Made by a program: the position numbers and the translations under genes
Shown: positions 35,649-44,799 of the stretch, in pieces
Position numbering within the stretch: the first letter of the stretch is position 1
Layout: each line of letters opens with the position of its first letter
Assembly: GCF_002914525.1 (NCBI RefSeq)
Contig: NZ_LODW01000116.1
Location: forward strand, 1-64,000
Length of the DNA: 64,000 bases
Direction: 5' to 3'
Origin: Rhizobium hidalgonense
GTDB taxonomy: Bacteria > Pseudomonadota > Alphaproteobacteria > Rhizobiales > Rhizobiaceae
The notes under the pieces: generated by a model
Told to the model about the DNA's origin: nothing
Seen by the model: the letters and a program-made list of their open reading frames with translations, nothing else
Databases searched by the model: none

Positions 35649-36722
35649 ATGAATAGAAGACGTTTCCTCGCCTCGATTCCGCTTGCTCTGTTGTATGCCA
35701 ATGCCGGCGACGTCCTGGCACAGGTGCCTCCGGCGAGCGGGTTGCGCCCCCTTGCCGACAGCAAGGCGTTCCGACTCGGATCGGCAATCGACCTGCAGAA
35801 CATCACCGACCCAATCGCTTCCGGGATTTACACCGACAACGTCAATTCGATAACGCCGCGAAACGAGTTGAAATGGAATGCCACAGAAAAGAGACCGGGT
35901 GTTTTCAATTTCAAGAGTGCCGACCTTATGGTTGCATTCGCGCGAAAAAACAACATGAGGGTTTATGGCCATACGCTGATCTGGTATCGCGTCCCGGAGT
36001 GGGTCTCGGACATCGACGACGCAAAGACAATTCAGGCGGCGATGAACCGTCATATTAAACAGGTTGTCACTCGCTATAAGAACTCGATCGACGCTTGGGA
36101 TGTGGTGAACGAGCCGTTGGAATATGATGCGCCGGATATGCGGGATTGTGTTTTCCGACGCCTTCTTGGCGACGATTATATCCGTATGAGCTTCGACATG
36201 GCGCACGAGGCCAATCCCGGGGCGACGCTGGTGCTCAACGAAACGCATCTGGAGAAAAAATCCGACGTGTTCGAACAGAAGCGCGCGCGCATCTTGAAGA
36301 TCGTCGAGGATCTCGTCGCCAAGAAGACGCCGATCGGCGCCGTCGGGCTGCAGTCGCATTTCCGCCCCGGCCTCGACCGAATCGATCCGGAAGGAATGGG
36401 CCGTTTCTGCGCGGCGCTGAAGGATATGGGTGTCGGCGTTTTCATCACCGAACTCGATGCCTCCTGCCACTTTTTGAACCGCGACAAAAGCTTCACGCCG
36501 GCGTCATACGCCGATATTTTCAGCGACGTGATCACCGTGGCGGCCGAACATGGCGACTTGAAAGGCGTGACGGTATGGGGCATGTCGGAAAAATACGGCG
36601 AGCACGATGAGAAGGACGCCGGTCCCGGCGCGGTCTGCACCAAGCGCGTTAATCTCTACGACGAAAACAATGCGCCGAGAAGTGCGGTTGATGGCATCCG
36701 ACGGGCAATAGAGGCGATGTGA
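35649..36722 (+). CDS. GH10 endoglycanase (endo-1,4-beta-xylanase family), Tat-exported
   Basis: A 357-residue glycoside hydrolase 10. The N-terminus has NRRRFLAS, a twin-arginine export signal. The acid/base Glu lies in WDVVNEPL (~153) and the nucleophile Glu in ITELDAS (~267); the substrate-binding NELKWNATE and HTLIWYRVPEW are also present. GH10 enzymes cut beta-1,4-xylan and related glycans. It sits at the left end of the EPS locus, 31 bases ahead of a glycosyltransferase, so its target may be the cell's own polysaccharide or plant xylan. ATG 35649 is used because the protein begins there with the twin-arginine motif. Confidence 0.9.
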   Translation: MNRRRFLASIPLALLYANAGDVLAQVPPASGLRPLADSKAFRLGSAIDLQNITDPIASGIYTDNVNSITPRNELKWNATEKRPGVFNFKSADLMVAFARKNNMRVYGHTLIWYRVPEWVSDIDDAKTIQAAMNRHIKQVVTRYKNSIDAWDVVNEPLEYDAPDMRDCVFRRLLGDDYIRMSFDMAHEANPGATLVLNETHLEKKSDVFEQKRARILKIVEDLVAKKTPIGAVGLQSHFRPGLDRIDPEGMGRFCAALKDMGVGVFITELDASCHFLNRDKSFTPASYADIFSDVITVAAEHGDLKGVTVWGMSEKYGEHDEKDAGPGAVCTKRVNLYDENNAPRSAVDGIRRAIEAM

Positions 36723-36753
36723 TGCGCAAGACAACGGAGACGTCGACAGATTC

Positions 36754-37905
36754 ATGAGAAAAGCCGTTATTTACGTGGAAAAGTTTTTGCCTGCCAGCCA
36801 GGCATTTGTTCTCAATCAGGCGGTGGCGTTTCGTTCCTTCGAAGCTGAAATTCTTGCCGGTTCCCGAATTTCTTCCGCCCATACCAAAAAATCCACTGTT
36901 CCGGTTCATGACATCCGTCGGTCTCCCGTTGCGCGGGCCGGTGAACTGCTTCTGAAAATCCCGCAGATCGGCCTTCCCTTTCTCTTTCCCGCGATCGGTA
37001 ATGCCGATCTCGTTCACGCCCATTTCGGCAAAAACGGTTATGTCATAGGCCCCTTAGCTCGTGCCGCAGGCAAACCGCTGGTCACGACCTTCCACGGCTT
37101 CGACGCCACCTACGGCGGCGATCCGAAAAAGCCGGGCGGCTTCAACCAGGTGCGCTTCTTCGCCAAGGGCCGCAGTGAAATGGCCGGCTGGAACAGCTGG
37201 AATATTGCCGTTTCCGACTTCATCCGTGACCGGCTGCTGGCTCTCGGTTTTCGCGCCGACCGGGTCTTTCGCCATCATATCGGCATCGATCTCGATCTCT
37301 TCAAAATGGAGCCCCGTCCGCGAAAAAAGGGATTAGTGGTTTCAATTGCCCGCTTCGTCGACTACAAGGGCCATCGATTCATGATCGACGCGTTGTCCCG
37401 CGTGGCAGCGGCCGGCACGCCGGTCGAATTCGTCATGGTCGGCCAGGGTCCGTTGAAAGAGGAAATCGAAGCACTGGCGCGTCGTTCCTTGCCAAGCGTC
37501 ACGATCCATGAAAATCTGTCGCAGACTGAGATAAGGGATCTGCTCGCCAGTGCAGAGCTTTATCTCCATGGCAGCGTGACCCTCGACAACGGTCACGCCG
37601 AAGCTTTCGGCCTCGCCAATCTGGAGGCGGAAGCCGTCGGGACTCCGGTCGTCGCATTTCGCTCGGGAGGCGTGGGCGAAGCGATCGAAGAGGGGAAAAC
37701 TGGTTATCTCGTGGAGGAGCGGGATGTCGCAGGAATGGCGGAAGCGGTCGGAAGACTGCTCAACGACCGGGCCCTGTGGACAGCCTTCAGCGCGCGGGCA
37801 CCGCTTCTGGTGGCCGAGCGCTTCGACTTACGTCGTCAGACGGGGATGCTCGAGGACTATTACAGTTCCGTGCTAGACGAATATTCCAGCCGGGGTCGGA
37901 CTTGA
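36754..37905 (+). CDS. GT4 glycosyltransferase (EPS locus)
   Basis: A 383-residue GT-B enzyme of family 4. Landmarks are VHAHFGKNGYV in the N-terminal domain, VTTFHGFDATY, and in the C-terminal domain VGQGPLKEEIE and HAEAFGLANLEAEAVGTPVV, which carries the EX7E-type motif binding the donor nucleotide. The gene lies ahead of the acetyltransferase, the place of pssS in the R. leguminosarum cluster, but that symbol is not assigned here. Its stop shares one base with the next ATG. Confidence 0.87.
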   Translation: MRKAVIYVEKFLPASQAFVLNQAVAFRSFEAEILAGSRISSAHTKKSTVPVHDIRRSPVARAGELLLKIPQIGLPFLFPAIGNADLVHAHFGKNGYVIGPLARAAGKPLVTTFHGFDATYGGDPKKPGGFNQVRFFAKGRSEMAGWNSWNIAVSDFIRDRLLALGFRADRVFRHHIGIDLDLFKMEPRPRKKGLVVSIARFVDYKGHRFMIDALSRVAAAGTPVEFVMVGQGPLKEEIEALARRSLPSVTIHENLSQTEIRDLLASAELYLHGSVTLDNGHAEAFGLANLEAEAVGTPVVAFRSGGVGEAIEEGKTGYLVEERDVAGMAEAVGRLLNDRALWTAFSARAPLLVAERFDLRRQTGMLEDYYSSVLDEYSSRGRT

Positions 37906-38411
37906 TGGTGCAGACAGGAAAAAAGCCGAAGTGGGGACTGAATGTATTTCGGCCGCTGCGGAATGGAATTGTGACGGCCAAATGGCTCTATTATACGAAG
38001 TTCTGGGGAATGGACATCGATCCGACCGCCAGCTTTTCGCTCAGCGTGCGGTTCGACAAGACCAACCCGAAGGGATTGCATATCGGCGCGGAAACCTATG
38101 TCGCCTTTGAGGCGGCGATCCTGACGCATGATCTCACGCGCGGGCTCTACCTTCACACGAGAATCGGCAAACGCTGCTTCATCGGCGCCCGCAGCATCAT
38201 CCTGCCCGGCGTTGAAATCGGCGACGAATGCGTCATCGGCTCCGGCTCGGTGGTGACCAAAAGCGTTCCGCCGCGCTCGCTTGTGGCGGGCAATCCGGCA
38301 AAGGTTATTCGCAGCAACATCGAGATCATTTCACGTTACGGACGCATGGCACGCGAGGATGAGGCGATCTCGCAGGTCGTCACGCATTTGCCGACTGGAG
38401 AAGCACGATGA
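37905..38411 (+). CDS. pssR: Left-handed beta-helix acetyltransferase (PssR-like)
   Basis: A 168-residue hexapeptide-repeat acyltransferase. Repeats are visible from ~residue 85 (TRIGKRCFIGARSIILPGVE, then IGDECVIGSGSVVTKSV and the family ending AGNPAKVIR). It would O-acetylate the EPS repeat unit. The ATG overlaps the preceding stop (TGATG) and the stop overlaps the next ATG. The symbol rests on the order acetyltransferase, pyruvyltransferase, flippase, pyruvyltransferase, which matches pssR-M-L-K. Confidence 0.8.
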   Translation: MVQTGKKPKWGLNVFRPLRNGIVTAKWLYYTKFWGMDIDPTASFSLSVRFDKTNPKGLHIGAETYVAFEAAILTHDLTRGLYLHTRIGKRCFIGARSIILPGVEIGDECVIGSGSVVTKSVPPRSLVAGNPAKVIRSNIEIISRYGRMAREDEAISQVVTHLPTGEAR

Positions 38412-39310
38412 AGATGTTTGCCTACCGCGGGAAACACGAGAATTTTGGCGACGAGCTGAACCATTGGCTTTGGGAGCGCCTGCTGCCCGGCTTCTTCGAC
38501 GAGGACGAAGGGCAGCTCTTTCTCGGCATCGGTTCGATCCTCTACGACAATTTCGATCCGAACATGCAGAAGATCGTCTTCGGCTCAGGTTATGGGGGCT
38601 ATACCAACCCGCCGAAGGTCGACGGCAACTGGACCTTCTATTTCGTGCGCGGAAAAAAGACCGCCGAAGTCCTCGGCATCGATCCGAGCTACGCCATCGG
38701 CGATTCGGGCATCCTGACGCGCAGCTGCTGGGATGCCAAAAGCATCGAGAAGCGCTATCCTGTCTCCTTCATGCCGCACTACGAAAGCGCCATGTACGGC
38801 AGTTGGGATAAGGCCTGCGATCTCGCCGGCATCCACTATATCGATCCGCGCTGGTCGGTGGACAAGGTTCTGACCGAAATCAGCGCGTCGCATAAGGTCG
38901 TCTCCGAGGCGATGCATGGCTGCATCATATCAGATGCGTTGCGCGTTCCATGGCGGGCGATCCGCCCGATCGCGCCGGGCAATCGTGCCAAGTGGTACGA
39001 CTGGGCGAGTGCGCTCGATCTGGAGATTGATTTCGACCCGATCGGCCCGTCGAACCTCGTCGAAGTCGGAGCGTCGCTGGTACGGAAAAATACCACCCTG
39101 TTGAAGAACATAACGTTCCGTCACCGCCGGATCCGGCAGCTGACCGGAAATTACGTCCTCGGATCGACGGTCAAGACATTGCAGCGGGTGGCGGAGAAGC
39201 CGGGTCAGCTCAGCACTGATGAGGCTATCGCAAGAGCACACGAGAGAATGCTGGTCGAACTGAACCGGCTGAAGCAAGATTTTTCCAAGAAAACGGCAAG
39301 CGCCCTTTAA
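38408..39310 (+). CDS. pssM: Polysaccharide pyruvyltransferase (PssM/ExoV-like)
   Basis: A 300-residue member of the polysaccharide pyruvyltransferase family: NFGDELNHWLWERLLPG near the N-terminus, FLGIGSIL, and SEAMHGCIISDALRVPW, the region that binds the acceptor and phosphoenolpyruvate. It would add a ketal-linked pyruvate to a terminal sugar of the lipid-linked repeat unit in the cytoplasm. It is coupled to pssR by a four-base overlap. Symbol by synteny and similarity to ExoV; moderately sure. Confidence 0.82.
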   Translation: MKMFAYRGKHENFGDELNHWLWERLLPGFFDEDEGQLFLGIGSILYDNFDPNMQKIVFGSGYGGYTNPPKVDGNWTFYFVRGKKTAEVLGIDPSYAIGDSGILTRSCWDAKSIEKRYPVSFMPHYESAMYGSWDKACDLAGIHYIDPRWSVDKVLTEISASHKVVSEAMHGCIISDALRVPWRAIRPIAPGNRAKWYDWASALDLEIDFDPIGPSNLVEVGASLVRKNTTLLKNITFRHRRIRQLTGNYVLGSTVKTLQRVAEKPGQLSTDEAIARAHERMLVELNRLKQDFSKKTASAL

Positions 39311-39460
39311 GGTCGCAATCGGTTTCGCGATGAGGCAACAAAGCATGATGCTTTCCAACTCCATCAATCCTCTCTGCGCCGGCAAGGGGCAGAGGCATTT
39401 TGGATCGGTATGCGGCCCGCTTGAATGGTCGATGTTCCAGACGGCGGGAGCGGTGCGCCC

Positions 39461-40963
39461 ATGAGCAGTGTGACCGACCGACTGATTCAGGGCAGCATCT
39501 GGCTGAGCCTGTCTCGCGCCATCGTCAACGGGCTTTCGGCACTCAGCACCTTTGTGCTGGCCTGGTATCTCGTACCGGCGGATTTCGGTCTCGTCGCCAT
39601 TGCGACGACGATCCAGGTCATCTTGAGTTCGGTCACCGAACTTTCGCTCAATCAGGCGCTCATCCGCCACGAGTCTCCGAGCGAAACCCACTTCAGCGCG
39701 GTTTGGACATTGAGCGTGACAAGAAGCGCCATATTGGCGCTGCTGTTTGCCGCCGCGTCTTATCCGATCGCCGAATTTTATAACGAACCTCGGCTGACCA
39801 GCGTGATGCTTGCCCTGAGTTTCAGCCTGCTTCTCAGCGGTCTCGCCAATCCGCGGCGCGTCATGCTCCAGCGCGATCTGATCTTCTGGCAGGAATTCGT
39901 GCTGAACGTCTCGCAAAAGCTGGTCGGTTTTGTCGTGACAGTGGCAATTGCCGCCATCTATCAAAGTTATTGGGCGCTCGTTATCGGCACGCTTGCCTAT
40001 CAGGTGACCAATATCATCGTGTCCTACACCGTCTTGCCATTCTGGCCGCGCATAACCTTCCGCCATGCCCGGGAACTGTTTTCCTTCTCCGTCTGGCTGA
40101 CGGCCGGACAGATCGTCAATACGTTGAACTGGCGGATCGAGTATCTGCTGATCGGCAAGATGCTCGGCGCCACGCAGCTTGGTCATTATACCGTCGGCAA
40201 TACGCTTTCGACACTGCCGACGCGCGAGGCGACGGCGCCGTTGAACCAGACGATTTATCCGGGTTTTTCCAAGGTCCGCAACGATCCGGTCCGCCTCATC
40301 GCAGCCTATCAGCGCGCGCAGGCGCTTCTGGCTGCGGTGGCGCTTCCGGCAGGTATCGGCATGGCTGTTGTGGCTGATCCGATGATGCGGCTGGCCTTGG
40401 GAGAGAAGTGGGCTCCTGCGATCTTCATCGTCCAGGCACTCGCATCGGTCTTCGCCTTGCAGACGCTCGGTTCGCTCGTCCAGCCGCTGGGCATGGCGAA
40501 GGGCCATACCAAAATGCTGTTCATCCGCGACACGCAGATGCTGGTGGTTCGCGTTCCTATCATCATCGCCGGCCTGATGATGGCCGGGCTTCCGGGCGTC
40601 GTTTACGCGCGGGTGTTGACGGGTCTGATTTCCACCGTCGTCAACATGCTTCTCGTCAAGCGGCTGATCAATCTGCCGTTCCTCCAGCAGCTCGCGGCAA
40701 ATTTCCGCGCGCTTGCCAGCGTCGCCCTGATGGCCGCCGGCGTCTGGGGATTGTCGCATGTCTTGAACACCCCCACCGACAAGCCGGCGCTGGCCCTGCA
40801 CCTCGCCGTCCTCGTCTTCACCGGCGGTATTCTCTATATCGGTTCCAGCTTTGTCCTTTGGCTCGCAATGAAGAAGCCAAATGGCCCCGAAACCGAAGTT
40901 CAGCGTATCGTCGTCAAGTTCCTGTCAAAAGCCAAGCGTATTGCCGTTCCCAAGTCGGCTTAA
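39461..40963 (+). CDS. pssL: Wzx-type oligosaccharide flippase (PssL-like)
   Basis: A ~500-residue MATE-like/Wzx membrane protein with about 12-14 hydrophobic segments, opening with DRLIQGSIWLSLSRAIVNGL, typical of the ExoT/PssL branch. It moves the undecaprenyl-linked repeat unit across the inner membrane. ATG 39461 is favoured because GGGAG lies about ten bases upstream; ATG 39425 is an in-frame alternative. A 150-base gap separates it from pssM. Confidence 0.85.
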   Translation: MSSVTDRLIQGSIWLSLSRAIVNGLSALSTFVLAWYLVPADFGLVAIATTIQVILSSVTELSLNQALIRHESPSETHFSAVWTLSVTRSAILALLFAAASYPIAEFYNEPRLTSVMLALSFSLLLSGLANPRRVMLQRDLIFWQEFVLNVSQKLVGFVVTVAIAAIYQSYWALVIGTLAYQVTNIIVSYTVLPFWPRITFRHARELFSFSVWLTAGQIVNTLNWRIEYLLIGKMLGATQLGHYTVGNTLSTLPTREATAPLNQTIYPGFSKVRNDPVRLIAAYQRAQALLAAVALPAGIGMAVVADPMMRLALGEKWAPAIFIVQALASVFALQTLGSLVQPLGMAKGHTKMLFIRDTQMLVVRVPIIIAGLMMAGLPGVVYARVLTGLISTVVNMLLVKRLINLPFLQQLAANFRALASVALMAAGVWGLSHVLNTPTDKPALALHLAVLVFTGGILYIGSSFVLWLAMKKPNGPETEVQRIVVKFLSKAKRIAVPKSA

Positions 40964-40994
40964 AGCAAAAACGAACATTAACAAGTGAGGCAAA

Positions 40995-42026
40995 ATGACC
41001 AGCCTATCCAGATCTGAGCTGATCGCAAAACTCAATGGAATGATCCATGATTGCCTGAAGGACTATGTCTCGCGCGACGAGCCGCTCGCCATTCTCGACT
41101 TCCCCGACATCCGCAATTGTGGCGACTCGGCGATCTGGCTGGGTGAGATGGCCTATCTCCAGGATCGTTTCGGCAAGCGCCCGGATTATGTTTCCAGACT
41201 ATACGACTTTTCCGCGGAAGAGCTGAAACGGCGAGTTCCCACAGGCCCGATCTTCATCCACGGCGGCGGCAATTTCGGCGATATCTGGGTTGCCCATCAG
41301 GATTTCCGTGAGGCGATCATGGAGCGTTTCCCGGATCGGCAGATCATCCAGTTCCCGCAGTCGATTCACTACAGTTCGCCTGAGCGCATCGAGCAGTCCA
41401 AACGGGCAATCGGGCGCCACAAGAATTTCGTGCTGCTCGTGCGCGACGAAGAATCGAAGGAATTTTCCGAGAAACATTTTGACTGCATGGTCCGGCTATG
41501 CCCCGATATGGCTTTCGCCATCGGCGCGCTTCCGCAACGGGCGACGCAAATTCCCGTCCTAGCCATGCTGCGCGAGGATGCGGAACGGGTTGGCGGCACC
41601 GATCGCAATATTCCTTCCGACATTCCGGTGGAAGACTGGATCACCGAGTCGAAACGGAAGGTGAATATCGCCAAGAAGCTGGGCGTAGCTTCGGCCTATC
41701 TCGCATTGAAGCCGAGCGAAGTTGCCTTGCGCAGGCTGGACGCCGCCGCGCACAACCGCTTCGAACGCGGCATCAGCCAAATCTCGCGTGCCCGCGCAAT
41801 CGTGACCGACCGCCTGCACGTCCATATCTGCTCGGTGCTGCTCGGCCGTCCGCATGCAGTGCTGGACAACAGCTACGGAAAGATCCGCCGCTTCATGAAT
41901 GCCTTCTCCGGCGGCACGGATCTTTCCTACAAGGCGACCTCGCTCGAGGACGGGATCGAGTGGGCGCGTCACCAGGCGGCCCAACGGCGTATCGATAACA
42001 AAGAAGCTATGAGCCTGCGGGCTTAA
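40995..42026 (+). CDS. pssK: Polysaccharide pyruvyltransferase (PssK-like)
   Basis: A 343-residue pyruvyltransferase-family protein with FIHGGGNFGDIWVAHQDFR near residue 90, QFPQSIHYSS, and TDRLHVHICSVLLGRPHAVL near 276. It is distinct in sequence from the PssM-like protein, so the locus should be able to pyruvylate two positions. It stands between the flippase and a glycosyltransferase, the position of pssK. Confidence 0.82.
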   Translation: MTSLSRSELIAKLNGMIHDCLKDYVSRDEPLAILDFPDIRNCGDSAIWLGEMAYLQDRFGKRPDYVSRLYDFSAEELKRRVPTGPIFIHGGGNFGDIWVAHQDFREAIMERFPDRQIIQFPQSIHYSSPERIEQSKRAIGRHKNFVLLVRDEESKEFSEKHFDCMVRLCPDMAFAIGALPQRATQIPVLAMLREDAERVGGTDRNIPSDIPVEDWITESKRKVNIAKKLGVASAYLALKPSEVALRRLDAAAHNRFERGISQISRARAIVTDRLHVHICSVLLGRPHAVLDNSYGKIRRFMNAFSGGTDLSYKATSLEDGIEWARHQAAQRRIDNKEAMSLRA

Positions 42027-42038
42027 GGGGGTTATTCG

Positions 42039-42860
42039 ATGCCACTTGTCACCTTCATTATCCCGGTCCGACATCAGGACAATGCCCGCGACTGGAGCAG
42101 GCTGAAGGCAAATCTCACCCAAACCGTGGCCTCCATTTCCAATCAGACCAATGGAGATTGGCGCGGGATTATCGTGGCGAACGAAGGTGCCGACCTGCCT
42201 GATTTGCCGGAAAAATTTTCCGCCGTGCGGGTGACTTTTCCGCCGAACGACCTGCATGAACTCGGCAAGGGCAGCAAGGAAGACTTCCTCGACGCCTTCC
42301 GGGCAGACAAAGGCCGGCGCGTCCTGAGCGGCATGTTGACCGCCGCCGATAGTCGCTTTTTCATGATTGTCGACGACGATGACTTCGTCAGCTCTCGCAT
42401 CGTGCAGCACGCATCCGAAAATCGGGACGCGAACGGGTGGACGATCGACCATGGTTATATCTGGGACGATGGCGGCAATTTCCTGTTCGGCCACGATGAT
42501 TTCAGCCATCTCTGCGGCACTTCGCTGATCATTCGTGCCGATCTCTACGAACTCCCCGGTCGCTTCGAGGATGCTTCGCTCGACTGGATCAAGTCGATGC
42601 TGGGCAGCCATGTCCGCATTGCGAACATCCTGTCCCAACGTGGAGCGCCGCTGACGAAACTTCCCTTTCGCGGGGCAGTCTATCGGGTTGCCCATGGCGG
42701 CTCGCACAGCCAGGCACCGAGCCTGCTGCGGCAGTATTTCCTGAACCGCGGCGTGCTCACCAAACCGCGGCGGTGGTTGCGTAATCTTCGCAAGCTGAGG
42801 GTTCTCGGCGAAAATCACCGGCGCGAGTTTTTCGGCAAAACACGGTCGAACCCCGCGTAA
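42039..42860 (+). CDS. GT2-like glycosyltransferase (position of pssJ)
   Basis: A 273-residue GT-A-like protein: VTFIIPVRHQDNARDW at the N-terminus and metal site IVDDDDFVS near residue 110, with HLCGTSLIIRADLYELPGRF later. It differs from ordinary GT2 enzymes of the cluster and sits where pssJ, a galactosyltransferase candidate, lies in R. leguminosarum. It starts 12 bases after the pyruvyltransferase gene. Confidence 0.78.
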   Translation: MPLVTFIIPVRHQDNARDWSRLKANLTQTVASISNQTNGDWRGIIVANEGADLPDLPEKFSAVRVTFPPNDLHELGKGSKEDFLDAFRADKGRRVLSGMLTAADSRFFMIVDDDDFVSSRIVQHASENRDANGWTIDHGYIWDDGGNFLFGHDDFSHLCGTSLIIRADLYELPGRFEDASLDWIKSMLGSHVRIANILSQRGAPLTKLPFRGAVYRVAHGGSHSQAPSLLRQYFLNRGVLTKPRRWLRNLRKLRVLGENHRREFFGKTRSNPA

Positions 42861-42945
42861 GGCGCCGATCCCGTTCAAACATCGCACAGGCAGTTCAAAA
42901 TATGGGGCTTTTCGCTTTCGACTTCACCAAGAGGGTTGGTCACTG

Positions 42946-43890
42946 ATGTCGGATCTATTCGTCAGCGTACTTTTTTCCTCCTACAATGGCGCCAGCCGCC
43001 GGCTGCGCCATACTTTGGATTCCTTGGTGCGCCAGGAGCTTCCTCATGATCGATGGGAACTGATTGCTGTCGACAACAACAGCAATGACGACACGTTCGA
43101 TCTTTTGACGTCATTTAGCGATAAGCTCCCCATCACCATCCTGCAGCAGCGCAAGCCGGGAAAGTCCGGGGCGCTGAATTTGGCTCTGGATCGGGTGAAG
43201 GGAGATCTCGTTGTCTTTACCGATGACGACATACGGGCCGAACCGAACTGGCTGAAAGCCATCGTCGACTGCGCCGTCGCCCATCCGGGCTATGGCGTCT
43301 TCGGCGGCAGGATCGTCCCCGATTGGGAAAAGCAGCCGAAAGGCCGCTTCATCGAGTGGATTCCGATGGGATCCACCTTTGCAATCGTGGATGAAACGCA
43401 AAGCGGGCCGTGTGACCCGACAAAGGTCTGGGGCCCCAATACGATCATCCGGCGGGAACTGCTGGGAACCAGTGTGCGCTACCGGGAAGATATCGGTCCT
43501 CTCCCGGGAAAGATATTTGCCATGGGGGAAGATGCGGAGATCATCATCCGTCTGGCGGCAAATGGCGCCAAATCCTATCGATGCGCCGAAGCCGTGGTTC
43601 ATCACTGGATTCCTGCATCCAGTGTCACCGAGGATTGGGTGCAGAAACGCGGTGAGCGTCTTGGCTATGGCATGCCGGCGCTCTTTCCCGACGAGGTGCC
43701 TGGAGGAGTGCGGCTGAGCGGAGTTCCGCTTCCGACCTGGATCGAAAGCGCGCAATGGGCATTCCGGGCAGCCACGCTTTATCTCCTGCCGCAGTCCAAG
43801 AAGCGTTTCTGGGCGATCTGGAAATACTACTACATGCGGGGTTATCGTGCGGGAATTCGCCGATATGCGCCGCAGACGCTGGCGCGGTGA
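42946..43890 (+). CDS. GT2 glycosyltransferase
   Basis: A 314-residue GT-A enzyme with SVLFSSYNGASRRL, AVDNNSNDDTFDL, metal site FTDDDI, and GEDAEIIIRLAANGA as the acceptor-side acid motif. No convincing membrane span is seen; a hydrophobic-aromatic C-terminal segment may touch the membrane. It corresponds by order to pssI. Sugar specificity is not inferable. Confidence 0.85.
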   Translation: MSDLFVSVLFSSYNGASRRLRHTLDSLVRQELPHDRWELIAVDNNSNDDTFDLLTSFSDKLPITILQQRKPGKSGALNLALDRVKGDLVVFTDDDIRAEPNWLKAIVDCAVAHPGYGVFGGRIVPDWEKQPKGRFIEWIPMGSTFAIVDETQSGPCDPTKVWGPNTIIRRELLGTSVRYREDIGPLPGKIFAMGEDAEIIIRLAANGAKSYRCAEAVVHHWIPASSVTEDWVQKRGERLGYGMPALFPDEVPGGVRLSGVPLPTWIESAQWAFRAATLYLLPQSKKRFWAIWKYYYMRGYRAGIRRYAPQTLAR

Positions 43891-43914
43891 TCGATTGATC
43901 CAGGAGGCGGTAAT

Positions 43915-44799
43915 TTGAAACTCTCGGTGCTCATCAATAATTTCAATTACGGCCGCTTTCTCGGCCCATGCATCGATAGCGTCCTGTCGCAGGCCTACCC
44001 CGACTTCGAAGTGGTGGTGGTCGACGACGGATCGACGGATGATTCCCGCGAGATTCTTGCCTCCTACGGGGATCGGATTTTGGCTGTCTTGAAGGAAAAC
44101 GGCGGTCAAGCCTCGAGCTTCAATGCAGGTTTTGCGGCGGCAAGCGGCGATATCCTCTTTCTCCTTGACGCCGATGATGCGTTTTTGCCGGGCAAACTCG
44201 CACGGATTGCCGAGATCTACGATCGCAACGAGATCGACTGGTGTTTCGACCGGGTGACGACCGAGGAAAGCGACCAGCCTTCTGCAGAATTGCAGGTGAC
44301 GCTGTTCGACAAGCGGGACACGCTTCGCAAGGGAGGCTTTCCCTCGCTTCCGGTTCCAACATCGGGCCTGAGCTTTCGCCGCAGCCTGCTGTCGCAGATA
44401 TTGCCGATGACCGTCGCGGCAGATGTCGTCCTCAGCGACAATTATATCAAATTTGCCGCAGCCTTTCTCGGCCGCGGCGCCATCGTCGAAACACCGCTGA
44501 CCTTCCAGCGCATTCATGCGTCGAACCGCTATACGGGCACAAGCAGGGCAAAGACGCTGCGCCCGCGGATCATGATCGCGACAGGGCTGGAACTGGCCCG
44601 CCGCTATGATGGGCTGCAGATGCTCGGCAAGAGCCTGGTGGCCGGCGGCATCGCCGAGACGACATCGCTGCTGAAGCTCCGGAGCGAAGCGCGCAACACG
44701 GTCGCCGGTGGTCCGTTTGGCGATGCTGCCGCAACCGAGGTGGCCCTGATGGCGGCGCGCAAGCGTTTGGGAAATATGCTGCGGAGGGGACAGCCATGA
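43915..44799 (+). CDS. GT2 glycosyltransferase
   Basis: A 294-residue GT-A enzyme (LSVLINNFNYGRFL, VVVDDGSTDDSREI, LLDADDAFLPGKL). The start is TTG 43915 with AGGAGG seven bases upstream, a very good ribosome site. It corresponds by order to pssH. It overlaps the next gene by four bases. Confidence 0.85.
   Translation: MKLSVLINNFNYGRFLGPCIDSVLSQAYPDFEVVVVDDGSTDDSREILASYGDRILAVLKENGGQASSFNAGFAAASGDILFLLDADDAFLPGKLARIAEIYDRNEIDWCFDRVTTEESDQPSAELQVTLFDKRDTLRKGGFPSLPVPTSGLSFRRSLLSQILPMTVAADVVLSDNYIKFAAAFLGRGAIVETPLTFQRIHASNRYTGTSRAKTLRPRIMIATGLELARRYDGLQMLGKSLVAGGIAETTSLLKLRSEARNTVAGGPFGDAAATEVALMAARKRLGNMLRRGQP

Noticed and set aside
38930..40801. A 623-codon open frame on the minus strand across the pyruvyltransferase and flippase genes
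   Set aside because: It lies antisense to two clearly recognised genes and its product is His/Arg/Asp-rich with no domain. This is the usual antisense shadow of GC-rich codon usage.
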